A stretch of 7,861 nt of DNA from Hyphomicrobiales bacterium (GTDB taxonomy: Bacteria; Pseudomonadota; Alphaproteobacteria; Rhizobiales; CAYWUX01), in assembly GCA_028279265.1 (NCBI GenBank), contig JANQOC010000017.1:1-7861 (forward strand), given 5' to 3'. The notes beneath the pieces are model-generated. The model was not told where the DNA came from. It saw only the letters and a program-made list of their open reading frames with translations, and made no database searches. Both the position numbers and the translations under genes were made by a program. Positions 1 to 4,607 of this stretch are shown here, piece by piece (position 1 is the first letter of the stretch; the number at the start of each line of letters is the position of its first letter).

Positions 1-17
1 TTCAGACTACGACAATC

Positions 18-638
18 TTACGGCGAGTTGAAGCAGTCTGAGACCAGCAAATTGAAAGCCACCGCCCGGTGCGACATGTTATGTTTTTTCACCGGGTCCA
101 TTTCGCCGAAAGTTTCCTCGAATCCATCGGGAAGGAATACGGGATCGTAGCCAAATCCGAAGCTTCCGCGGGGCGGCCAGACGAGGGTCCCGAACACTTT
201 GCCTTCATAATGTTTGATCTGCCCATCGGGCCAGGCAATACAGAGATCGCAGATGAAGTTGGCCTTTCGTTGCGCCGCTGAAGTTGCCTTGCGCTCCTGC
301 AGGGCCTTTTCCACTTTTTCCATGGCAACCGAAAAATCTTTGTTCTCTCCGGCCCAGCGCGCCGAATAGATGCCCGGTTCGCCGCCGAGCTCCTCGACCT
401 CCAGCCCGGAGTCGTCGGAAAGCGCGATCAGCCCCGTTGCCCTGCACGCGGCAACGGCTTTGAGTTCGGCATTTTCCCTGAACGTCAAACCCGTTTCTTC
501 GGGTTCATGGAGTGACAAGTCGGCGGCTGACACGGTCTTGATGCCGTAAGGCGTCAATAATTCGGCAATCTCCCGGACCTTGCCCGCATTGTGACTGGCG
601 ACAACAATTTCATCGTTAACAGCAAGCTTCGCGTTCAC
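18..638 (-). CDS. rdgB: Non-canonical purine NTP pyrophosphatase (RdgB/HAM1 family)
   Basis: This enzyme hydrolyses dITP, ITP and XTP to the monophosphate and pyrophosphate, keeping deaminated purines out of DNA and RNA; it is cytosolic. Numbered from the preferred start the protein has 206 residues. The nucleotide-binding SHNAGK motif is at 15-20, the acidic catalytic stretch SDDSGLEVEELGG at 74-86 followed by PGIYSARWAGE, and the C-terminal FGYDP (162-166) and KKHNMSHRA (184-192) motifs are all present, so the gene looks intact and of normal family length. Start choice: a TTG at 644 opens the frame further, but the AGGGA at 645-649 directly abuts that TTG, whereas it lies 6 nt from the GTG at 636-638, so the GTG is preferred. 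The stop is TAA. The gene lies 13 nt after rph on the same strand, so the two are very probably co-transcribed. Family assignment is firm; the exact start is an inference. Confidence 0.95.
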   Translation of the reverse strand: MNAKLAVNDEIVVASHNAGKVREIAELLTPYGIKTVSAADLSLHEPEETGLTFRENAELKAVAACRATGLIALSDDSGLEVEELGGEPGIYSARWAGENKDFSVAMEKVEKALQERKATSAAQRKANFICDLCIAWPDGQIKHYEGKVFGTLVWPPRGSFGFGYDPVFLPDGFEETFGEMDPVKKHNMSHRAVAFNLLVSDCFNSP

Positions 639-644
639 GGTCAA

Positions 645-649
645 TCCCT
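645..649 (-). promoter_or_regulatory. Ribosome binding site deciding the rdgB start
   Basis: On the minus strand the short spacer after the rph stop reads GCAGGGA and is followed by TTGACCGTG. The AGGGA is a Shine-Dalgarno-like match. It leaves no room for the TTG at 644 but gives a normal 6-nt spacing to the GTG at 638. This is why rdgB is called from GTG. Confidence 0.6.
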
Positions 650-651
650 GC

Positions 652-1377
652 TTAAGCTATTGTGAGGTTCTGCAGGGAAACGAGTTCACCAATGCCTTGC
701 TTCGCCAGCGCCAGCAGCTGATTGAACTCGTCTTCCGAGAAAGGCTCATTTTCCGCCGTTCCTTGAATTTCGACAATCCCGCCTTTTCCCGTAATTACGA
801 AATTCGCATCCGTATCGGCTTCGGAGTCTTCAATATAATCCAGGTCGAGAACGCACTGGCCACCGTAGACACCGCAGGAAATGGCGGCCACATGATCCGT
901 CAAAACATCGCCCGTAACCATATCCCGCTGACGCATCCAGTCGATGCAGCCATGAAGGGCGACCCAACCGCCGGTTATGGATGCGGTTCGCGTTCCCCCA
1001 TCAGCCTGTATGACATCGCAATCCACGGTAATCTGACGCTCCCCCAGCTTCCCGAAATCAACCACCGCCCGCAGGCTGCGCCCGATCAGACGCTGAATTT
1101 CCTGGGTTCGGCCGCTTTGTTTACCCATGGCCGACTCCCGCCGCATGCGCTCCGAGGTTGACCGGGGAAGCATGCCGTATTCAGCCGTGACCCAGCCGGA
1201 TCCGCGGCCTTTCATCCAGTTCGGGACTTTTTCGGACAAACTTGCGGTACACAGCACATGGGTATTACCGCACTTGATAAAACAGGATCCTTCAGCATGC
1301 ATTGAAACGGCACGTTCAAGGCTCACCGGCCGCAATTCATTTGGCATTCTGTTGGAAGGACGCAGGACTTTGTTCAC
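652..1377 (-). CDS. rph: Ribonuclease PH (tRNA nucleotidyltransferase)
   Basis: RNase PH is a phosphorolytic 3'-to-5' exoribonuclease that trims the 3' ends of tRNA precursors, releasing nucleoside diphosphates; it works in the cytosol as a hexameric ring. The 241-residue protein matches the usual length of about 240. It opens with LRPSNRMPNELRPVSLERAVSMHAEGS, the standard N-terminus. It then shows GSGWVTAEYGMLPRST (59-74), the Arg-rich SGRTQEIQRLIGR (88-100), the phosphate-binding region with ADGGTRT (125-131), and the acidic metal-binding region DLDYIEDSEADTD (178-190). The start codon is GTG, weakly supported by a GAGAG about 12 nt upstream. A start at the internal Met11 would cut into the conserved N-terminus and is less likely. 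rdgB follows on the same strand, and the gene diverges from hrcA. I could not pick out a convincing promoter for it in the divergent region. Confidence 0.97.
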   Translation of the reverse strand: MNKVLRPSNRMPNELRPVSLERAVSMHAEGSCFIKCGNTHVLCTASLSEKVPNWMKGRGSGWVTAEYGMLPRSTSERMRRESAMGKQSGRTQEIQRLIGRSLRAVVDFGKLGERQITVDCDVIQADGGTRTASITGGWVALHGCIDWMRQRDMVTGDVLTDHVAAISCGVYGGQCVLDLDYIEDSEADTDANFVITGKGGIVEIQGTAENEPFSEDEFNQLLALAKQGIGELVSLQNLTIA

Positions 1378-1496
1378 AATCGTATAAATCTCTCAAAGTT
1401 GGTCAAAAGGTCGCTGTCAAGGAATTCTGAGCGCACCCTAAGGGAGACGGTAGACACAATCAACCGCTAGAAATTGACCAAATTTCATTTCTCAAA

Positions 1497-1525
1497 TTGA
1501 CCTGTTTCGCCTCTAACCTTAAATT
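1497..1525 (+). promoter_or_regulatory. Candidate vegetative (sigma-70 type) promoter for hrcA-grpE
   Basis: A TTGACC -35 box (1497-1502), 5 of 6 to consensus, is followed after 17 bp by TAAATT (1520-1525), 4 of 6 to the -10 consensus. Transcription would start near 1532, about 37 nt before hrcA. A second AAATTGACC copy lies 23 bp upstream at 1471-1479. The region is AT-rich, so chance matches are possible. The element overlaps the RpoH-type candidate at 1518-1547. Confidence 0.45.
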
Positions 1526-1547
1526 TCCTGTCGAGATACCCCATCTA
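1518..1547 (+). promoter_or_regulatory. Candidate heat-shock (RpoH/sigma-32 type) promoter for hrcA-grpE
   Basis: CTTAAAT (1518-1524) lies 14 bp before CCCCATCTA (1539-1547). The downstream box matches the enterobacterial sigma-32 -10 consensus CCCCATNTA fully, and the upstream box matches CTTGAAA at 5 of 7 positions. Read against the alphaproteobacterial form it is CTTA-N18-CCCATCTATC, with a G-to-A change in the -35 core. The predicted start lies close to 1555, leaving a very short leader that barely includes the GAGAAG at 1553-1558. That is a reason for caution. Confidence 0.4.
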
Positions 1548-1568
1548 TCCTAGAGAAGATGATCTGCA

Positions 1569-2630
1569 ATGGCGAAATTGAACTCAGAATTTCAGGGATT
1601 GGACGACCGTTCGCGGGAAATTTTCCGCGAAATCGTTGAATCATACCTTGCCAATGGCACGCCGGTTGGATCCCGCAATATATCCCGGCAATTGCCGATG
1701 ACGTTATCCCCGGCTTCGGTCAGGAATATCATGTCGGATCTGGAATCGCTCGGGTTGATATATTCACCGCACACATCGGCCGGACGCATGCCGACGGATA
1801 TTGGCTTGCGCCTGTTCGTGGATGCTCTGCTCGAAGTTGGAAACCTCAACGCGGAAGAGCAGAAGCTCATTGATTCTCAACTCAATGGTGCGGCAAACCA
1901 GGAAGTCATCGAATCCGCCCTTACCGAAGTGAGTGATGCTCTTTCCGGTCTTTCCCATTGCGCCGGTGTGGTTTTAACCGACAAACAGCTCAACCGGGTC
2001 AAGCATGTGGAATTTGTGCGCCTGGATGACGACAGGGCCCTGGCGGTAATTGTCGGGGAAGACGGGTCTGTCGAAAATCGTATCATCGATCTGCCGGAAG
2101 GAATGACACCGTCGGTCCTGACCGAAGCTTCAAATTATCTGAATTCTCGAATTCGAGGGAAGACATTTGATGAATGTCGCAGCCAGATATTGAAGGAATT
2201 GAATGAACATCAGACCGAACTGGATGAAATTTCGGCCAAACTCGTTGAAATCGGTCTGGCGACCTGGTCAGGGGGCAATGACGATTCAAAGAGCCTGATT
2301 GTCCGCGGGCGATCTAACCTGCTTGACGAAATTGATGCCGAGCAGGATCTGGAGCGCATTCGCACCTTGTTTGACGACATGGAGGCTAAGAAAGACCTTA
2401 TCCAGCTCCTTAAGCAGTCTGATGAGGCCGAGGGTGTGAAAATCTTCATCGGATCAGAAAACCAGCTGTTTTCCCTCTCCGGCTCTTCCACGATCGTTGC
2501 ACCGTTCAAGGATTCCGAACGTCAGATCGTCGGCGTTCTTGGCGTTATCGGTCCGACACGGCTCAATTATGCCAAAATCATCCCGATGGTGGATTACACA
2601 GCTAAACTTGTCAGTCGTATGATCTCTTGA
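1569..2630 (+). CDS. hrcA: Heat-inducible transcription repressor HrcA
   Basis: HrcA is a dimeric DNA-binding repressor that binds the CIRCE inverted repeat and is stabilised by the GroEL chaperonin, so it is released when misfolded protein titrates GroEL. The 353-residue protein is of normal length. Residues 11-90 form the winged helix-turn-helix, with the diagnostic SREIFREIVESYLANGTPVGSR, SPASVRNIMSDLESLGLI and HTSAGRMPT segments. The middle is the GAF-like and dimerising part, and the C-terminus carries the conserved GVLGVIGPTRLNYAKIIPMVDYTAKLV. The ATG is preceded by GAGAAG with 10 nt spacing. An ATG at 1559 is out of frame. grpE follows after a 66-bp gap, so an hrcA-grpE operon is likely, as in other alphaproteobacteria. 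No CIRCE-like repeat was seen upstream, so CIRCE-based autoregulation is not supported here. Confidence 0.97.
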   Translation: MAKLNSEFQGLDDRSREIFREIVESYLANGTPVGSRNISRQLPMTLSPASVRNIMSDLESLGLIYSPHTSAGRMPTDIGLRLFVDALLEVGNLNAEEQKLIDSQLNGAANQEVIESALTEVSDALSGLSHCAGVVLTDKQLNRVKHVEFVRLDDDRALAVIVGEDGSVENRIIDLPEGMTPSVLTEASNYLNSRIRGKTFDECRSQILKELNEHQTELDEISAKLVEIGLATWSGGNDDSKSLIVRGRSNLLDEIDAEQDLERIRTLFDDMEAKKDLIQLLKQSDEAEGVKIFIGSENQLFSLSGSSTIVAPFKDSERQIVGVLGVIGPTRLNYAKIIPMVDYTAKLVSRMIS

Positions 2631-2639
2631 TTTTTTGCG

Positions 2640-2676
2640 AAAAGCAGATGATATGCTCTACAAGCAAAAGCAGATG
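2640..2676 (+). repeat. Pair of 11-bp direct repeats in the hrcA-grpE spacer
   Basis: AAAAGCAGATG occurs exactly twice, at 2640-2650 and 2666-2676, with a 26-bp period, inside the 66-bp gap between hrcA and grpE. No function can be read from it. It could be a small duplication or a binding site. Confidence 0.55.
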
Positions 2677-2696
2677 CTTTGGAGATTCGCAAAGAT

Positions 2697-3581
2697 ATGA
2701 ACGATAATACCAACGAAAAAAATCCGGAAATCAAAGAAAAATCGACTGCATCTGGCTCTTCTGAGTCCAAGGCCGAACCTTCCAAATGGACTGAGAATCC
2801 GAAAGATGCCGCTCCGGAAGAGCCTATGGACGACCCTTTGGCGGAGACGGCCGGAGATGATCTTTTGCTGAAAATTCAGGAAGAGAACGAAAAACTCCGG
2901 GATCAGCTTTTGAGAACCGTCGCGGAAATGGACAATCTGAGAAAGCGAACGGCCAAAGAGAAATCGGACACGACCAAATACGCAATCACGAACTTTGCAC
3001 GGGACATTCTGAGTGTCGGAGACAACATGCAGAGGGCCATACAGGCTGTTCCGGAAGATGCCATTTCGGCCGACCCTGCCCTTAAAGCCCTGTATGAGGG
3101 CGTGCAAATGACGGAACGGGAAATGCTCTCCGTGTTCCAGCGGCATGGGATCGAGAAAATTGATCCCAAAGGTGAACCCTTTGATCCCAACCTGCACCAG
3201 GCAACACATGAAGTACCGGATCCCACGGTGAATTCGGGCCTCTGTGTCCAGGTTCTGCAGTCCGGTTACATGATCGGCGATCGCGTCCTGCGGCCGGCTA
3301 TGGTGGGCGTATCCAAGGGTGGTGCCAAATTATCGAAAAAGCCGAAAGAAAGCGCCGAACCTGTAGAGGCTAAAACAGCCGCAGACAAACCGAAGGCGGC
3401 GGAAACTCCCGAGAAACCGGAAAAACCGGCTCAGCGAGCTGAAACCCAGGCGCCAAAGGCGGAAAAGCCCAGAACTGAAAAGCCGAAACAGGAAGCCTCA
3501 CCCCCGAAGCAGGATAGACAGGTTCCAAAGCAGGGCGCCCAGGACCGCAAAGTCGGAGAAAACCTGGATAAAAACGCCTGA
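2697..3581 (+). CDS. grpE: Nucleotide exchange factor GrpE with long C-terminal tail
   Basis: GrpE is the dimeric cytosolic co-chaperone that releases ADP from DnaK. Called from the ATG the protein has 294 residues, against roughly 190-210 for most bacterial GrpE. Residues 1-50 are a charged, disordered-looking N-terminus. Residues 51-90 form the long coiled-coil helix (LLLKIQEENEKLRDQLLRT, then AEMDNLRKRT). The helical bundle and beta-wing domain run to about 209 and include GEPFDPNLHQATHEV and QSGYMIGDRVLRPAMVGVSKGG, the family signature. Residues 210-294 are a low-complexity extension rich in Lys, Pro, Glu and Ala, with no motif I recognise. Start choice: a TTG at 2679 extends the frame by six codons, but GGAG at 2681-2684 falls inside that extension and would serve the ATG at 2697, with a rather long 12-nt spacing. 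The gene is probably co-transcribed with hrcA and converges on alkB. Confidence 0.96.
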   Translation: MNDNTNEKNPEIKEKSTASGSSESKAEPSKWTENPKDAAPEEPMDDPLAETAGDDLLLKIQEENEKLRDQLLRTVAEMDNLRKRTAKEKSDTTKYAITNFARDILSVGDNMQRAIQAVPEDAISADPALKALYEGVQMTEREMLSVFQRHGIEKIDPKGEPFDPNLHQATHEVPDPTVNSGLCVQVLQSGYMIGDRVLRPAMVGVSKGGAKLSKKPKESAEPVEAKTAADKPKAAETPEKPEKPAQRAETQAPKAEKPRTEKPKQEASPPKQDRQVPKQGAQDRKVGENLDKNA

Positions 3582-3685
3582 TCCCCACGAATTCCTGCCG
3601 AAAGTCGATTTCTTACGGACCAACTGCCCCGACGCTCGCCATTTCAATACAGTCACCGGCTCAACTCGCAAACCGTTGGCGCCGG
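3582..3685. other. Convergent grpE/alkB intergenic gap without a clear terminator
   Basis: Two genes converge on these 104 bp, so terminators are expected for both strands. I see no GC stem followed by a T-tract on either strand. The only inverted repeat noted is ACCGGC at 3655-3660 with GCCGGT at 3681-3686. It has a 20-nt loop and its last base lies inside the alkB stop codon, which makes it weak. Rho-dependent or overlapping termination is possible. Confidence 0.4.
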
Positions 3686-4297
3686 TCATTGTGCAAGATT
3701 GACACGCCTCAGGGTCAGGTTAAAGCGGCCGCGTTCGGGCAATAAGCCGGAATCCCTTTTTAGGATCCGATCAATTCCGTGGTAGGCCAGGCGCATGTCG
3801 CCGCCAAGTACCACGATATCTCCGGAATGCAGCCGCAGGGAACGTGTCGGATCCCTGCGGTTCTGACCGCCAATGCGGAAGGACGCCGGATCTCCGAGGG
3901 AAACAGAGATAACCGGGGACCGGGTATCTTCTTCGTCCGCATCCCTGTGCAGACCCATTTTTGCGTCGGGCTGATAGTAATTGATCAGGCAGCACTCGGG
4001 TTTCGGGAAGTCCGGTGCGAGATCCGCCCATAGGTCCAGGATTTTCTTAGGCATATCCGGCCATGGATCCCCTGTGACCGGATGCGTTTCCTGATACCGG
4101 TAGCCCCCTGTCTTGTCCGATACCCAGCCCAAGGGGCCGCAATTGGTCATGCGCACGCTGAACGGCTTGCCCGATTTGGGCATTGCCGGGACGAAGAGCG
4201 GCGCTTCGGCGATGATTTTTCGAACGTCTTCAATCAGTTCCGTTTGCGCGGTTCTGTCCAGATAGTTCTGCAAATGTTCAAATCCGGAATTTATCAT
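3686..4297 (-). CDS. alkB: Alpha-ketoglutarate-dependent dioxygenase AlkB
   Basis: AlkB is an Fe(II)/2-oxoglutarate dioxygenase that oxidatively removes methyl lesions such as 1-methyladenine and 3-methylcytosine from DNA and RNA; it is cytosolic. The called protein has 203 residues. It shows the substrate-side SVRMTNCGPLGWVSD (47-61), the 2-oxoglutarate-contacting N106 and Y108 in LINYYQP, the iron triad H117-x-D119 and H173, and the terminal R191-x-N193-x-T195-x-R197 that binds 2-oxoglutarate. All catalytic residues are therefore present. Start choice: the frame is open upstream to a TTG at 4357, but the 20 extra residues look unlike the family, so the ATG at 4295-4297 is preferred. A GGAGGT lies 18 nt upstream of it, with a small inverted repeat between. 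The gene is convergent with grpE and divergent from dnaK, splitting the chaperone genes. No Ada-type regulator is adjacent. Confidence 0.95.
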   Translation of the reverse strand: MINSGFEHLQNYLDRTAQTELIEDVRKIIAEAPLFVPAMPKSGKPFSVRMTNCGPLGWVSDKTGGYRYQETHPVTGDPWPDMPKKILDLWADLAPDFPKPECCLINYYQPDAKMGLHRDADEEDTRSPVISVSLGDPASFRIGGQNRRDPTRSLRLHSGDIVVLGGDMRLAYHGIDRILKRDSGLLPERGRFNLTLRRVNLAQ

Positions 4298-4303
4298 CGT
4301 TAA

Positions 4304-4321
4304 CCCGGTTCCGGGACCTCC
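4304..4321 (-). promoter_or_regulatory. Shine-Dalgarno plus mini-hairpin before alkB
   Basis: On the minus strand GGAGGT (4321-4316) is followed immediately by CCCGGAACCGGG (4315-4304), an inverted repeat, then by six bases and the ATG. In RNA a CCCG/CGGG stem with a GAAC loop would shorten the effective distance from the Shine-Dalgarno to the start from 18 to about 6 nt. The inverted repeat is plain in the sequence; its role is inferred. Confidence 0.4.
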
Positions 4322-4397
4322 CTGAAACGACTCTGGGCACCAATAAAATTGGCACAAATCTCAGGTTTTCCCCATTGTTGGCTTATTCTTCGTTGCA

Positions 4398-4415
4398 TTG
4401 TTACCTAGGCAACAA
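4398..4415. repeat. Near-perfect 18-bp palindrome, possible operator
   Basis: TTGTTACCTAGGCAACAA is symmetric at 16 of 18 positions; only positions 6 and 13 break the symmetry. It lies 101 bp upstream of the alkB ATG and about 40 bp upstream of the dnaK -35 box. Its size and form are typical of a homodimeric regulator site, with a general likeness to MarR-family operators. No regulator gene in the window points to it. Confidence 0.5.
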
Positions 4416-4424
4416 CTATATCAG

Positions 4425-4438
4425 TACAAATGATTGTA
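4425..4438. repeat. TACAA-N4-TTGTA inverted repeat
   Basis: Two perfect 5-bp arms flank ATGA, 18 bp upstream of the dnaK -35 box. It could be a second operator or a chance AT-rich palindrome. The arms resemble those of OhrR-type operators, but the spacing is not the usual one. Confidence 0.35.
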
Positions 4439-4456
4439 TTTCCTAGATTTGATTGG

Positions 4457-4488
4457 CTTGCGGCAGCTAGATTCGTCACCTATATACC
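4457..4488 (+). promoter_or_regulatory. RpoH (sigma-32) type heat-shock promoter of dnaK
   Basis: CTTG (4457-4460), an 18-bp spacer and CCTATATACC (4479-4488) match the alphaproteobacterial RpoH consensus CTTG-N17/18-CYTATNTNNG at every specified position except the last G. In the enterobacterial format it also fits, as ACCTATATA spaced 14 bp from CTTGCGG. Transcription would begin near 4495, giving a leader of about 113 nt. A weaker vegetative reading (TTGCGG-N17-TATATA) overlaps the same bases and could supply basal expression. Confidence 0.75.
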
Positions 4489-4519
4489 CTCTAGAATTAA
4501 CTTCACGTCTATTTATAGG

Positions 4520-4583
4520 GAGCTGAGCCCCCTGACGAATCGTTATGGAGCATTCTAGGTGCCAATAGAGGCTTAGTCAGCTC
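4520..4583 (+). promoter_or_regulatory. Potential structured 5' leader of dnaK mRNA
   Basis: GAGCTGA (4520-4526) is perfectly complementary to TCAGCTC (4577-4583). An alternative register pairs CTGAGCC (4523-4529) with GGCTTAG (4570-4576), with one G-U pair. Inside, TTCTA (4553-4557) can pair with TAGAG (4566-4570) over an 8-nt loop. The two outer pairings are mutually exclusive in part. The Shine-Dalgarno at 4592-4599 lies outside both, so direct occlusion as in a ROSE or FourU thermometer is not evident. Confidence 0.4.
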
Positions 4584-4591
4584 GCCGGAAT

Positions 4592-4599
4592 AAGAAGGG
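4592..4599 (+). promoter_or_regulatory. dnaK ribosome binding site
   Basis: AAGAAGGG, followed by an 8-nt T-rich spacer and the ATG at 4608, is a good Shine-Dalgarno in an unstructured, AU-rich context and is consistent with high DnaK output. Confidence 0.7.
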
Positions 4600-4607
4600 T
4601 TTTTTAT

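Larger units (their letters stand above)
4298..4607. other. Divergent alkB/dnaK regulatory region
   Basis: This 310-bp stretch holds no supported gene. From the alkB side to the dnaK side it contains the alkB leader with a small hairpin (4304-4315), CCAAT-AAA-ATTGG (4340-4352), a near-perfect 18-bp palindrome (4398-4415), a TACAA-N4-TTGTA inverted repeat (4425-4438), an RpoH-type promoter for dnaK (4457-4488), and a potentially structured dnaK leader ending in a Shine-Dalgarno (4592-4599). No CIRCE element (TTAGCACTC-N9-GAGTGCTAA) is present. Confidence 0.7.

Noticed and set aside
1..17. Start of a further gene (often hemW) downstream of rdgB
   Set aside because: Only 17 bases remain and they contain no start codon with supporting context.
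697..1161. Open frame of 154 codons on the plus strand opposite rph
   Set aside because: It lies wholly opposite the conserved RNase PH coding sequence and resembles no family I know.
1378..1568. CIRCE operator upstream of hrcA
   Set aside because: No TTAGCACTC or GAGTGCTAA, nor a close variant with the 9-bp spacing, is present here or upstream of dnaK.
2658..3209. Open frame of 183 codons on the minus strand over the hrcA-grpE junction and grpE
   Set aside because: It is antisense to the conserved GrpE core, has a low-complexity Phe/Arg/Gly-rich translation and shows no known motif.
3655..3686. Bidirectional terminator between grpE and alkB
   Set aside because: The 6-bp stem has a 20-nt loop and no T-tract on either side, which is too weak to call.
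4298..4357. Twenty-residue N-terminal extension of AlkB from a TTG
   Set aside because: The extension does not look like the family N-terminus, and it overlaps an inverted repeat and a Shine-Dalgarno that make better sense as leader sequence.
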